64,000 nucleotides of DNA from contig CANLXM010000001.1 in the NCBI GenBank assembly GCA_947495165.1, forward strand, positions 1,340,619 to 1,404,618. Reading direction: 5' to 3'. Shown here piece by piece: positions 17,155 to 25,954 of this stretch; the first letter of the stretch is position 1; every line of letters begins with the position of its first letter. This DNA is from an uncultured Cellulomonadaceae bacterium (lineage in GTDB: Bacteria; Actinomycetota; Actinomycetes; Actinomycetales; Cellulomonadaceae). The position numbers were made by a program, and so were the translations under genes. The notes under the pieces were generated by a model that was not told the origin of the DNA, made no database searches, and saw nothing but the letters and a program-made list of their open reading frames with translations.

Positions 17155-18434
17155 CCCGCACGGGCTGGCGGGGGCAGTGGAACAGCCCCGTGGCGAGCTA
17201 CTACCTGATCCTCGGTGTCACGGCTCTGCTGACCGCCATCGGCCTCGCCATGGTGCTGTCCGCCTCGTCCGTCCGGGCGCTGAACATGGGCGACTCGCCG
17301 TACTCGATCTTCCTGGGGCAGGCGCGCTTCGCCCTGCTCGGCGCCGTCGCGCTGAGCGTCACCGCGCTCGTGCCGGTGCGCCTCTACCGCAAGGGCGCGT
17401 GGTTCATCCTCGCGGGCGCCATGGGCCTGCAGCTGCTGATCTTCTCGCCGCTCGCCTACTCCGCGGGCGGCAACACGAACTGGATCGACCTCGGCTTCAC
17501 GGGTGCGCAGCCGTCGGAGGTCGTGAAGCTCGGCCTCGCGATCTGGCTGGGCGCCGTCCTAGCCCGCAAGCAGGCGCTGATCGGCCAGTGGACGCACGCG
17601 CTGATCCCTGCGGTCCCCGTCGCGGCCGTCGCCGTCGGGCTCGTGCTCGGGGGCCACGACCTCGGCACCGCGATCATCCTGATGATGATCGTCGCGGGTG
17701 CGCTCTGGGTGGCCGGCGTGCCCGGCCGGCTGTTCGCGATCGGCGGCGCGGTCGCCGCCGTCGGGATGGTCGCGCTCGCCCAGACCGACAACCGCGCCAA
17801 GCGCATCGCGGCCTGGCTGGGCGAGAACTGCGACGGCCAGGCGGCCTGCTACCAGACCAAGCACGGGCTCTGGGCGCTCGGCACCGGCGGCTGGGGAGGC
17901 GTCGGGCTCGGAGCGGGCCGGGAGAAGTGGCTGTACCTGCCCGAGGCGCACAACGACTTCATCTTCGCGGTCGTGGGGGAGGAGCTGGGCCTGCAGGGCA
18001 CGCTCCTGATGCTCGTGCTGTTCGGTGTGCTCGGCGCGGCGATGACCCGGGTCGTGCTGCGCCACCCCGATCCGTTCGTGAAGATCACCACCGCCGCGAT
18101 CGCCGCGTGGATCATCGGCCAGGCGCTCGTCAACGTGGCCGTCGTGATCGGCCTGCTGCCGGTGATCGGCGTGCCGCTGCCGCTCGTGTCGGCAGGCGGG
18201 TCAGCGCTGATCATGACCATGGCGGCCATCGGGGTCGTCGTCGCGTTCGCGCGGGACGAGCCCGAGGCGCGCGCCGCCCTCGCGGCACGGCCCCGCACGG
18301 TCCGCCGGTCGATCGCGGTCGTCGCGCGGGGTGGAGCCCGCCGCCTGGGCCGCCGCGGCCCTGCGCGAGCGAGCGCGCACACCCCCTCGGGTTCCACGCC
18401 CGCCGTCCGTTCCGAAAGGGTCAGCCGTGGTTGA
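17151..18434 (+). CDS. ftsW: Septal peptidoglycan polymerase FtsW (SEDS family)
   Basis: FtsW polymerises lipid II at the septum as partner of FtsI. The 427-residue protein has about ten membrane helices. SEDS signatures include VLSASSVRA in helix 1, GGNTNWIDLGF, the QPSEVVKLGLAIWLG motif and, near the C-terminus, GVPLPLVSAGGSALI. The cytoplasmic tail after residue 370 is Arg/Ala-rich. GTG 17151 overlaps murD by 4 nt, and its end overlaps murG by 8 nt. Confidence 0.96.
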   Translation: MTRTGWRGQWNSPVASYYLILGVTALLTAIGLAMVLSASSVRALNMGDSPYSIFLGQARFALLGAVALSVTALVPVRLYRKGAWFILAGAMGLQLLIFSPLAYSAGGNTNWIDLGFTGAQPSEVVKLGLAIWLGAVLARKQALIGQWTHALIPAVPVAAVAVGLVLGGHDLGTAIILMMIVAGALWVAGVPGRLFAIGGAVAAVGMVALAQTDNRAKRIAAWLGENCDGQAACYQTKHGLWALGTGGWGGVGLGAGREKWLYLPEAHNDFIFAVVGEELGLQGTLLMLVLFGVLGAAMTRVVLRHPDPFVKITTAAIAAWIIGQALVNVAVVIGLLPVIGVPLPLVSAGGSALIMTMAAIGVVVAFARDEPEARAALAARPRTVRRSIAVVARGGARRLGRRGPARASAHTPSGSTPAVRSERVSRG

Positions 18435-19545
18435 GTCCGTCCTGCTGGCCGGCGGGGGATCCGCCGGCCACGTCAATCCGCTCCTGGCTGTCGCCGACGA
18501 GCTGCGCCTGAGGTTCCCGGACGCCGCCCTCACGGTGCTCGGCACCCGCGAGGGGCTCGAGGCCGAGCTCGTGCCCCAGCGCGGCTACCCGCTCGCCGTC
18601 GTGCCCAAGGTGCCGCTCCCACGCCGCCCAGGCCGCGCCATGCTCGGCGTCGGCGGGCGGCTCCGGGAGGCGATCAAGGCGGCCGACGACGCCCTCGTCA
18701 GCTCCGGCGCGCAGGTCGTCGTCGGCTTCGGCGGCTACGTCTCGGCTCCCGCGTACCTCGCGGCCCGGCGCCGGAGCGTCCCGGTCGTGATCCACGAGCA
18801 GAACGCGCGTCCGGGGCTCGCGAACCGCCTCGGCGCCCGCTGGGCGAGCGCGGTCGCCGTCACGTTCCCCGGGACGCCGCTGCGCGGGGGGCGCCTGACC
18901 GGTCTGCCGCTGCGGTCTGAGATCGTCGCGCTCGTCGAGGCACGCCGCGCCGACCTCGCGGCCTCGCGGGCTGACAGCAGGCGAGCCCTCGGGCTCGACG
19001 CCGACCGCCGGACGCTGCTCGTCACCGGCGGCTCGCTGGGCGCCCTCACGCTCAACCGCGCGATGGTCGACGCGCTCGACGCCCTCGCGCAGACCGACGC
19101 CCAGGTGCTCCACCTGACCGGTCACGGGAAGGCGGACGAGGTCCGCGCGGCCGTCGGGGCTGCTGGCCTCGGTGAGCGGTACCAGGTGCGGGAGTACCTG
19201 GACGACATGCACCTCGGACTCGGCGCCGCGGACCTCGTGCTCTGCCGCGCGGGTGCGGGCACGGTCGCCGAGCTCACGGCCCTGGGCGTCGCCGCGGCGT
19301 ACGTGCCGCTCGCGGTCGGCAACGGGGAGCAGGCGCTGAACGCGGAGCCCGCCGTGCACGCAGGAGGTGGTGTGGTGGTCGAGGACCACCTGCTGTCTGG
19401 GCCGTGGGTCCAGGGCACGCTCCTGCCGCTGCTCGCGGACGACGAGCGCCGGGACGCCATGGCGCTCGCGGCCGCGCGCGTGGGCCGGACTGGCGCCGCC
19501 GCGGCCGTCGCCGACCTGGTCGAGGAGGCTGCTCGTGGGCGATGA
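18427..19545 (+). CDS. murG: Lipid II synthase MurG
   Basis: MurG adds GlcNAc to lipid I on the inner membrane face. The 372-residue GT28 glycosyltransferase begins SVLLAGGGSAGHVNPLLA, with the glycine-rich loop at about 8-14. The N-terminal domain includes VVGFGGYVSAPAYLA and HEQNARPGLANRL; the C-terminal domain has TGGSLGALTLN and GAGTVAEL, the UDP-GlcNAc-binding region. GTG 18427 lies 8 nt inside the end of ftsW and follows GAAAGGG. Confidence 0.96.
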   Translation: MVESVLLAGGGSAGHVNPLLAVADELRLRFPDAALTVLGTREGLEAELVPQRGYPLAVVPKVPLPRRPGRAMLGVGGRLREAIKAADDALVSSGAQVVVGFGGYVSAPAYLAARRRSVPVVIHEQNARPGLANRLGARWASAVAVTFPGTPLRGGRLTGLPLRSEIVALVEARRADLAASRADSRRALGLDADRRTLLVTGGSLGALTLNRAMVDALDALAQTDAQVLHLTGHGKADEVRAAVGAAGLGERYQVREYLDDMHLGLGAADLVLCRAGAGTVAELTALGVAAAYVPLAVGNGEQALNAEPAVHAGGGVVVEDHLLSGPWVQGTLLPLLADDERRDAMALAAARVGRTGAAAAVADLVEEAARGR

Positions 19546-20944
19546 GCGGACGGACCTCGCGGCCCGCTGGGGCACGGTGCACCTGATCGGGGTGGGCGGC
19601 GCGGGCATGTCGGTGGTCGCGCGACTCCTGCAGGGGCGCGGTGTGCGTGTCCAGGGCTCGGATGCGACGGCGTCCGCGACGCTCGCGGCGCTGACCACTG
19701 CGGGTGTCCCGACGTGGGTCGGGCACGACGCCGCGCACGTGACGGGGGCGGACACGGTGGTCGTGTCGACCGCGGTCCGGGAGTCCAACCCCGAGCTGCG
19801 CGCCGCCCGGGCGGCGGGTCTGCGTGTGCTGCACCGCTCCGAGGCCCTCGCCGGGCTGATGGACGGGGCGCGCGCGGTGGCGGTCGCCGGCGCCCACGGC
19901 AAGACGACGACGTCGGGCATGATCGCGCTCGCGCTCGCGGGCGCCGGGCTCGACCCGTCCTTCGCGATCGGCGGGAGCGTCCGGCACGTCGACGGCACGC
20001 TGCCCGGCGGCCATCTCGGCACCTCCGACATCCTCGTCGCCGAGGCCGATGAGTCGGACGGGTCCTTCCTGAACTACGCGCCCCTGGTGGCGGTCGTGAC
20101 GAACGTGGAGCCGGACCACCTCGACCACTACGGCTCGCGCGAGGCGTTCATGCAGGCGTTCGTCGACTTCGCCGGCCGGGTGCGCCCGGGCGGGACGCTC
20201 GTCGCCTGCGCGGACGACCCCGGCGCGGCGGACCTGGCGCGCGCACACCCCGGCGACGTGGTCACCTACGGGTTCGACGCCGGTGCGGACGCGCGGATCG
20301 TCGGGTACGAGCCGGCGGGCACGGGGGCCCGCGTCCGGGTTGCGCTCCCCGAGCGTTTCGGTGGCGAGGAGCACGCGCTCGAGCTGCGCGTGCCTGGGCG
20401 GCACAACGCGGCGAACGCGACCGCCGCCCTCGCGAGCGCGTGCGCGCTCGGCGCGGACCCGCACGCCGCTGCCACCGCCCTGGGCGGGTTCTTGGGCGCG
20501 GGGCGCAGGTTCGAGCTGCGGGGCGAGGTCGGCGACGTCCGGGTCGTCGACGACTACGCCCATCATCCGACCGAGGTGCGCGCCCTCCTCGAGGCCGCGC
20601 GCGTCGTCGCCGGCACCGGCCGGGTCGGTGTGCTCTTCCAGCCGCACCTGTTCTCGCGCACGGTCACGTTCGCGGACGAGTTCGCGGCGGCGCTCGCGCT
20701 GGCGGACCACGCGATCGTCACGGACATCTACGCCGCGCGCGAGGACCCGCTCCCCGGGGCGACGAGCGCGCTGATCGTGGACCGGATGTCGCCCGCCCGG
20801 TCGGAGCTCGTCGGAGACCGGGGCGAGGCCGCGCGCGCCCTCGCTGCCTGGGCGCGGCCCGGGGACCTGCTCCTGACGGTGGGGGCGGGGGACGTCACCG
20901 AGCTGGGCGAGGTGATCCTGGCGGAGCTGCGAGGTGCCTCGTGA
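19535..20944 (+). CDS. murC: UDP-N-acetylmuramate--L-alanine ligase
   Basis: MurC adds L-alanine to UDP-MurNAc, the first step of stem-peptide assembly. The 469-residue protein has the N-terminal motif HLIGVGGAGMSVVARLL, the ATP loop AVAGAHGKTTTSGMI near residue 115 and EADESDGSFL near 169. The C-terminal domain carries VVDDYAHHPTEVRALL. GTG 19535 is preceded by AGGAGG with 6 nt spacing and lies inside the last codons of murG; its stop overlaps ftsQ by 4 nt. Confidence 0.96.
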   Translation: MGDERTDLAARWGTVHLIGVGGAGMSVVARLLQGRGVRVQGSDATASATLAALTTAGVPTWVGHDAAHVTGADTVVVSTAVRESNPELRAARAAGLRVLHRSEALAGLMDGARAVAVAGAHGKTTTSGMIALALAGAGLDPSFAIGGSVRHVDGTLPGGHLGTSDILVAEADESDGSFLNYAPLVAVVTNVEPDHLDHYGSREAFMQAFVDFAGRVRPGGTLVACADDPGAADLARAHPGDVVTYGFDAGADARIVGYEPAGTGARVRVALPERFGGEEHALELRVPGRHNAANATAALASACALGADPHAAATALGGFLGAGRRFELRGEVGDVRVVDDYAHHPTEVRALLEAARVVAGTGRVGVLFQPHLFSRTVTFADEFAAALALADHAIVTDIYAAREDPLPGATSALIVDRMSPARSELVGDRGEAARALAAWARPGDLLLTVGAGDVTELGEVILAELRGAS

Positions 20945-21921
20945 AGCCGCCCGCGCGGCCGCGTCCTGCGGGGCCGCCGCCAGGAGAGCGGGCGCCGCGC
21001 CGCCCGGCGCCGCGACCGCAGGAGCCCGCACGCGCGCCTGCCCCGTCCCCGCGGCCCGCCGCACCCGCGCGACGGCCGGTCCCCGCGCCGCCGGCCCCAC
21101 CTGCCGCGGACGAGGCGGCGCAGGATCGCGGCGCCCGAGACCGGTGGCGATCCTGGATGCCAGCGGCTCGTCCCGATCGCACGGTCTCGACAGGCCTCGC
21201 CGCACGGATCGCCGAGCGTGAGGCTGCGGTCCGGCGTCGACGTCTCGTGCGCGGGGCGATCGCCGCAGGCTGCGTCGCCGTCGTCGGGCTGCTGATCTGG
21301 GCGGTGTTCTTCTCGCCGCTGTTCCGCCTCGACCTGGCCCAGGTCGAGATCACGGGCGAGGGCACCGTCATCGACCCGGCCGACGTGATGGCCGTGGTCC
21401 GGTCCGTCGACGAGACTCCGCTGACGCGGCTCGACACGGTCGGGCTGCGGCTGGAGATCCTCGACGTGCCGGGCGTCCGCGACGTGCGCGTCGCCCGCGC
21501 GTGGCCCCGGGGACTGACGGTGCGCCTCGAGTCGCGCGAGCCGGTCGCCGCGGCGCCGGTGCCCGGGGGTGTCGTGCTGCTCGACGACGAGGGAGTGCAG
21601 GTCGGTCGTGCGGACGCGACGCCGGACGGGCTGCCGGAGATCGACATCGACCTCGCGGGGGAGAGCCGGCGCAGTCTCGAGGCCGCGCTGATCCTGCTCA
21701 ACGCGCTCCCGCCCGAGCTCGCGACGCAGGTGCGCACGATCTCGGCGGAGACGCCCGACGCGGTGTCGATGCGGCTCGAGGACGGCTCGCGGGTGCTGTG
21801 GGGGAGCTCGGCGGACGCCGCGCTCAAGGTCCAGGTCCTCGAGGTGCTGCGCAACGACGAGGCGTCGCGCAAGGCCGTCGTGTTCGACGTCTCGGCGCCC
21901 ACCGCACCGATCACCCGGTGA
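20941..21921 (+). CDS. ftsQ: Divisome protein FtsQ (POTRA domain)
   Basis: FtsQ links cytoplasmic and periplasmic-side divisome proteins and binds FtsL/FtsB. The 326-residue protein has a cytoplasmic tail of about 100 residues dominated by Pro, Ala and Arg. A single membrane helix follows (GAIAAGCVAVVGLLIWAVFF), then a POTRA domain (FRLDLAQVEITGEGTV through VRLESREPVAA) and the FtsQ/DivIB C-terminal domain. GTG 20941 overlaps the murC stop. It is the last gene before the separate ftsZ promoter. Confidence 0.93.
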   Translation: MKPPARPRPAGPPPGERAPRRPAPRPQEPARAPAPSPRPAAPARRPVPAPPAPPAADEAAQDRGARDRWRSWMPAARPDRTVSTGLAARIAEREAAVRRRRLVRGAIAAGCVAVVGLLIWAVFFSPLFRLDLAQVEITGEGTVIDPADVMAVVRSVDETPLTRLDTVGLRLEILDVPGVRDVRVARAWPRGLTVRLESREPVAAAPVPGGVVLLDDEGVQVGRADATPDGLPEIDIDLAGESRRSLEAALILLNALPPELATQVRTISAETPDAVSMRLEDGSRVLWGSSADAALKVQVLEVLRNDEASRKAVVFDVSAPTAPITR

Positions 21922-21993
21922 TCCGGAGGCCGACACGCACGCGCGGTCGTTGCTCCGGCGGGCTCGGCGACCTAGCGTCATCCTCAGCACTAC

Positions 21994-22033
21994 TTGACAT
22001 AACTATAACCCTCTACTAGAGGGTGAAGGTTAT
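21994..22033 (+). promoter_or_regulatory. ftsZ promoter with nested inverted repeats
   Basis: A perfect -35 TTGACA lies at 21994-21999. Downstream, ACCCTCT (22008-22014) and AGAGGGT (22018-22024) form a 7-bp hairpin with loop ACT; outside it ATAACC (22005-22010) and GGTTAT (22028-22033) are also complementary. The -10 would fall within the inner repeat (TAGAGG at 22017, 17-nt spacer). The region is AT-rich for this genome. The layout suggests repressor control of ftsZ, but no regulator is identified. Confidence 0.65.
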
Positions 22034-22067
22034 GCCGCACCGTCCGTCTGACTGAGAGGCACTCCCC

Positions 22068-23357
22068 GTGGCAACACCACAGAACTACTTGGCCGTCATC
22101 AAGGTGGTGGGCATCGGCGGCGGCGGCGTGAACGCCGTCAACCGGATGATCGAGGTGGGTCTCAAGGGCGTCGAGTTCATCGCCATCAACACGGACGCGC
22201 AGGCGCTCTTGATGTCGGACGCCGACGTCAAGCTCGACGTCGGACGCGAGCTCACGCGCGGCCTGGGCGCCGGTGCCGACCCCGAGGTCGGCAAGAAGGC
22301 GGCCGAGGACCACACCGAGGAGATCGAGGACGTCCTGCGTGGCGCCGACATGGTCTTCGTCACCGCGGGGGAGGGCGGCGGCACGGGGACCGGCGGCGCC
22401 CCCGTCGTCGCGCGGATCGCGCGGTCGCTCGGCGCTCTCACCGTCGGCGTGGTCACGCGCCCGTTCACGTTCGAGGGTCGACGCCGCGCGAACCAGGCAG
22501 AGTCCGGCATCGAGGCGCTGCGCAGCGAGGTCGACACGCTGATCGTGATCCCCAACGACCGGCTGCTGTCGATGTCCGACCGCAACGTGTCCGCGCTCGA
22601 CGCGTTCCACTCGGCCGACCAGGTGCTGCTCTCCGGCGTCCAGGGCATCACTGACCTGATCACCACGCCCGGCCTGATCAACCTCGACTTCGCCGACGTG
22701 AAGTCCGTGATGCAGGGCGCAGGCTCGGCGCTCATGGGCATCGGCTCCGCGCGGGGCGACGACCGTGCCGTCCAGGCCGCCGAGCTCGCGATCTCTTCGC
22801 CGCTGCTCGAGGCCAGCATCGACGGTGCGCACGGCGTGCTGCTGTCCATCCAGGGCGGGTCGGACCTCGGTCTGTTCGAGATCAACGAGGCCGCGCGGCT
22901 CGTGCACGAGGCTGCGCACCCCGAGGCCAACATCATCTTCGGTGCGGTGATCGACGACGCCCTCGGGGACGAGGTCCGCGTCACGGTGATCGCCGCCGGC
23001 TTCGACGGCGGCGCGCCCCAGGTGCGCAAGGACAGCCGGGGTCTGGGCCAGGTCGAGAGTGCGGCTCCCGCGCCGGCCCTCCAGCAGCCGGTCGCACGCC
23101 GGGCCGAGCCGCCGACGACGACCGGCATGCACGCGCAGGCCCGCCCGGTGCTGCCCGTCGAGGGCGAGCGCGCGCAGCGCAGCGAGGCGCCCACCCGCCA
23201 GCCCGTCGAGCCGACCACGGAGCAGGTCCCGGCGTTCCTCTCGACGGACCCCGACGCCAACCCGGCGACGGGTGCGCTCGAGGTGCCGCGGATCTTCGAC
23301 GAGGAGCCCCCGCGCCGTCGCAACGACGACCTCGACATCCCCGACTTCCTCAAGTAG
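22068..23357 (+). CDS. ftsZ: Cell division protein FtsZ
   Basis: FtsZ is the tubulin-like GTPase that forms the Z ring. The 429-residue protein starts near [18 protein letters not shown]. The tubulin signature [10 protein letters not shown] lies at about residues 104-113 and the catalytic synergy loop [11 protein letters not shown] at about 206. A variable linker rich in Pro and Ala follows from about 325, ending in the conserved tail [10 protein letters not shown], which binds SepF and FtsW in actinobacteria. GTG 22068 has GAGAGG upstream. A strong dedicated promoter precedes it. Confidence 0.98.
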   Translation: MATPQNYLAVIKVVGIGGGGVNAVNRMIEVGLKGVEFIAINTDAQALLMSDADVKLDVGRELTRGLGAGADPEVGKKAAEDHTEEIEDVLRGADMVFVTAGEGGGTGTGGAPVVARIARSLGALTVGVVTRPFTFEGRRRANQAESGIEALRSEVDTLIVIPNDRLLSMSDRNVSALDAFHSADQVLLSGVQGITDLITTPGLINLDFADVKSVMQGAGSALMGIGSARGDDRAVQAAELAISSPLLEASIDGAHGVLLSIQGGSDLGLFEINEAARLVHEAAHPEANIIFGAVIDDALGDEVRVTVIAAGFDGGAPQVRKDSRGLGQVESAAPAPALQQPVARRAEPPTTTGMHAQARPVLPVEGERAQRSEAPTRQPVEPTTEQVPAFLSTDPDANPATGALEVPRIFDEEPPRRRNDDLDIPDFLK

Positions 23358-23369
23358 TCCGGGAGTCCG

Positions 23370-24104
23370 GTGCGCGCGCACGAGCCCCAGGTGATCGAGG
23401 TCGACCTCGGCCCTGGGGTTCGCGCGTTCTTCACCGCGGCCGCGGGCGGTGTCTCGGAGGGCGGGTACGCGAGCCTGAACCTCGGCCTGTCCGTGGGTGA
23501 CGCGACCGATCGCGTCCTGGAGAACCGAGCGCGCGTCGCTGCACGCGCGGGGATGCGCGTCAGCTATGCCACCCAGGTGCACGGGACCGACGTGGCCCTC
23601 GTGGGTGAGGGGTCCGCGGGGCTGGACTGCGGTGAGGCTGACGCTCTGGTGACCACCGCTGCGCGGCAGGCGGTCGCCGTGCTCGTGGCTGACTGCGTCC
23701 CGGTGCTCCTGGCGGACCCGACCGCGGGCGTCGCGGCTGCGGTGCACGCCGGGAGGCGCGGGCTGACGGCAGGGGTGCTCGAGCGCGCGCTGGACGCGAT
23801 GGATGCGGCGGGCGCACGAGAGCTTCGCGGTGCGGTCGGGCCGGCGGCGTGCGGGCGGTGCTACGAGGTCCCCGAGCAGCTGCGCGCCGACGTCGCGGCC
23901 GTGCACCCTGCGGCATGGAGCGAGACGAGCGCCGGGACGCCCGCGCTCGACCTGCCGGCGGCGGCGCGCGCGGTCCTGGAGCGCGCGGGTGTCTCGGTGC
24001 ACCACGTCGACCGCTGCACGATCGAGGACGCCGCGCTGTTCTCGTACCGTCGCGCCGCGGGGACGCCGACGGGACGCACCGCGGGCGTCGTCGGGCTCCG
24101 TTGA
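23370..24104 (+). CDS. pgeF: Peptidoglycan editing factor PgeF (YfiH/LACC1 family)
   Basis: This 244-residue protein belongs to the YfiH (DUF152) family of zinc-dependent multicopper-oxidase-like enzymes. In E. coli PgeF hydrolyses UDP-MurNAc-L-Ser to correct mis-charged cell-wall precursor; other members act on purine nucleosides. Visible motifs are ATQVHGTDV (His ligand), VLVADCVPVLLAD (Cys ligand), VHAGRRGL (His ligand) and YRRAAGTPTGR at the end. GTG 23370 is only 12 nt after ftsZ. A perfect palindrome follows at 24118-24141. Confidence 0.9.
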   Translation: MRAHEPQVIEVDLGPGVRAFFTAAAGGVSEGGYASLNLGLSVGDATDRVLENRARVAARAGMRVSYATQVHGTDVALVGEGSAGLDCGEADALVTTAARQAVAVLVADCVPVLLADPTAGVAAAVHAGRRGLTAGVLERALDAMDAAGARELRGAVGPAACGRCYEVPEQLRADVAAVHPAAWSETSAGTPALDLPAAARAVLERAGVSVHHVDRCTIEDAALFSYRRAAGTPTGRTAGVVGLR

Positions 24105-24117
24105 CCTGCGCCGCAGA

Positions 24118-24141
24118 CCCGACACGCGCGCGCGTGTCGGG
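24118..24141. terminator. Perfect 24-bp palindrome, likely terminator of the dcw operon
   Basis: The 12-bp arms are exactly complementary with no unpaired loop (core CACGCGCGCGTG). It follows the pgeF stop by 13 nt and precedes the sepF promoter region. No U-tract is present. Confidence 0.65.
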
Positions 24142-24175
24142 CGTGTCGGTGCCCGGGCGGCGGCTTATCGGCGAC

Positions 24176-24181
24176 TAGCGT
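24176..24181 (+). promoter_or_regulatory. Putative -10 for sepF (TAGCGT)
   Basis: TAGCGT lies about 50 nt before the sepF ATG in the intergenic segment. The same hexamer occurs before divIVA (25078). No confident -35 is visible. Confidence 0.35.
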
Positions 24182-24232
24182 GAGCAGCGCTGAGCACGAG
24201 ACCACCATGCACGCGACGAGATGGAGAGAGCG

Positions 24233-24721
24233 ATGGCCGGAGCGCTGCGCAAGACCATGCTGTACCTGGGCCTCGCCGACGACCGCGGCGAGCAGGAGTA
24301 CGCCGACGAGTACGTCGAGGACTACACCGAGCACGAGGGCGAGGCAGAGATGTCCCACGACTTCCCCGCGCAGGTGACGCCCATCAACCGGGCCGTCGCG
24401 CAGCGCGAGCAGGCCATGCACGGCGCAGGTCTGCGCCGGATCACGACGGTCCACCCACGCTCGTACAACGATGCGCGCGTGATCGGCGAGGCGTTCCGGT
24501 CCGGTACCCCGGTCATCATGAACCTCTCCGACATGGACGACGCCGACGCCAAGCGCCTCGTCGACTTCTCCGCCGGCCTCATCTTCGGGCTCCGGGGTGC
24601 GATCGAGCGGGTCACCAACAAGGTCTTCCTGCTGTCGCCCGAGAGCGTCGAGATCACCGCGGAGGAGCGGGGCCCTGTCGCGGACCCCGTCACTCGCGCG
24701 GGCTTCTACAACCAGAGCTGA
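24233..24721 (+). CDS. sepF: Cell division protein SepF
   Basis: SepF tethers FtsZ to the membrane and is the essential membrane anchor in actinobacteria, which lack FtsA. The 162-residue protein starts [14 protein letters not shown], an amphipathic membrane-binding helix. An acidic linker follows, then the SepF core domain from about residue 70: [29 protein letters not shown] and [17 protein letters not shown] 24233 is preceded by GGAGAG; ATG 24221 is part of that ribosome-site region. Confidence 0.94.
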   Translation: MAGALRKTMLYLGLADDRGEQEYADEYVEDYTEHEGEAEMSHDFPAQVTPINRAVAQREQAMHGAGLRRITTVHPRSYNDARVIGEAFRSGTPVIMNLSDMDDADAKRLVDFSAGLIFGLRGAIERVTNKVFLLSPESVEITAEERGPVADPVTRAGFYNQS

Positions 24722-24731
24722 TCCGTCGCCG

Positions 24732-25019
24732 GTGGACATCGTCATCGAGGGCTTGCGGCTCGCGCTCTTCCTGTACATCCTCGTGCTCTTCGCCCGCGTG
24801 GTGCTCGACCTCGTGCGGATGCTCGCACGGGACTGGCGCCCCACGGGTGTCGTGCTCGTGCTCGCCGAGGGCGTGTACATGCTCACGGACCCGCCGCTGC
24901 GGCTCCTGCGCAAGGTCATCCCGCCGCTGTCGCTCGGTCCCGTCCGGCTCGACCTGGCCTTCATGGTCCTGCTCCTGGCGTGCTACCTGCTCTCCGGGTT
25001 GCTCAGCACCCTCGCCTGA
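24732..25019 (+). CDS. YggT family membrane protein
   Basis: A 95-residue protein with two hydrophobic segments (ALFLYILVLFARVVLDLV and LDLAFMVLLLACYLLSGLL) joined by the family loop YMLTDPPLRLLRKVIPPL. YggT/YlmG proteins regularly lie between sepF and divIVA in Gram-positive bacteria and have been linked to division or nucleoid partitioning; the molecular role is unknown. GTG 24732 lies 10 nt after sepF, with no strong ribosome site. Confidence 0.9.
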   Translation: MDIVIEGLRLALFLYILVLFARVVLDLVRMLARDWRPTGVVLVLAEGVYMLTDPPLRLLRKVIPPLSLGPVRLDLAFMVLLLACYLLSGLLSTLA

Positions 25020-25145
25020 CCGGGGACGCGCCCGACGCCGTGGCGCTCTCCCCGCGCACAACTCCCCGTTCATCCGCTAGCGTGAGCCCGTGGTCGTCCC
25101 TGACCTCCCGCTCCTGACCCGCGAATACCGCATTGAGGTGACACG

Positions 25146-25829
25146 ATGGCACTGCTCACGGCAGACGACATCCTGAACAAGAAGTTCACGGCAACGAAGT
25201 TCCGTGAGGGGTACGACGTCGTCGAGGTCGACGACTTCCTCGACGAGGTCCTCGAGACCCTCCGTGCGCTCCAGGGTGAGAACGACGACCTGCGCGCCAA
25301 GCTGGCCGAGGCTGAGGCCAAGGCCGCCGACGCGACGCGCGCCGGAGCGCAGGCTCCTGCGCCGGCCCCTGCACCCGAGCCGCGCCCCGAGCCCGCGCCG
25401 GAGCCCGAGCCCGAGCCCGAGCCGGCTCCCGCCCCGCCCGCCCCTGTCGCGGCCGCCCCTGCGCCCGCGCCGGTGCAGGCCACGGCCCGGATGAGCGAGC
25501 CCGAGTCCGCGACCGGGATGCTGCAGCTGGCCCAGCGCCTGCACGACGAGTACGTGCGGAACGGTCAGGAGGAGGGCGAGCGCCTCGTCGGCGAGGCGCG
25601 CGAGGAGGGCGAGCGCATCGTCCGCGAGGCCGAGCAGCAGTCCGCCCGCACCCTCGAGCAGCTCGAGCAGGAGCGGTCGCTCCTCGAGCGCAAGATCGAC
25701 GAGCTCCGTCAGTTCGAGCGCGACTACCGCACCCGCCTGCAGAGCTACCTCGAGACGCTCCTGGGCGACCTCAACAACCGTGGGTCTGCACTGCCCGGCC
25801 GGGGCGAGCAGCCCGGCCAGGGGATCTGA
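25146..25829 (+). CDS. divIVA: Polar growth protein DivIVA (Wag31)
   Basis: DivIVA marks negatively curved poles and recruits the elongation machinery in actinobacteria. The 227-residue protein starts MALLTADDILNKKFTATKF, the conserved membrane-binding N-terminal domain, followed by a coiled coil to about residue 60. A Pro/Glu/Ala spacer (residues about 72-115, PEPEPEPEP) separates it from a second, longer coiled coil (about 125-215). ATG 25146 follows GAGGTG. A TAGCGT hexamer at 25078 may be its -10. Confidence 0.95.
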   Translation: MALLTADDILNKKFTATKFREGYDVVEVDDFLDEVLETLRALQGENDDLRAKLAEAEAKAADATRAGAQAPAPAPAPEPRPEPAPEPEPEPEPAPAPPAPVAAAPAPAPVQATARMSEPESATGMLQLAQRLHDEYVRNGQEEGERLVGEAREEGERIVREAEQQSARTLEQLEQERSLLERKIDELRQFERDYRTRLQSYLETLLGDLNNRGSALPGRGEQPGQGI

Positions 25830-25852
25830 TCCCGCTCCACCATCGCTGAGGT

Positions 25853-25913
25853 CGCGCGCGGCCGGTGATGCTGCACTTCCGCCGAGAAGTGTTGGCACCA
25901 CCGGCCGCGCGCG
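25853..25913. terminator. Strong hairpin after divIVA that also contains the next promoter's -35
   Basis: A 15-bp perfect stem (25853-25867 with 25899-25913) encloses a second small stem (CACTTC 25874-25879 with GAAGTG 25886-25891). It probably terminates the divIVA transcript. The -35 TTGGCA (25892-25897) of the following gene lies in the loop. Confidence 0.7.
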
Positions 25914-25921
25914 TCTATCCT
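25892..25921 (+). promoter_or_regulatory. Promoter of the DksA-like gene
   Basis: TTGGCA (25892-25897), an 18-nt spacer and TATCCT (25916-25921). The spacer is largely the right arm of the divIVA hairpin. A start near 25928 would leave a leader of about 27 nt containing AGAGAGGT. Confidence 0.65.
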
Positions 25922-25954
25922 CAGGCATCCTTGCGAACAGAGAGGTCCGGTGCG

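Noticed and set aside
25360..25500. Repeats in divIVA as a possible mobile or repeat element
   Set aside because: They are codon-level repeats encoding a Pro/Glu/Ala spacer within an intact gene.
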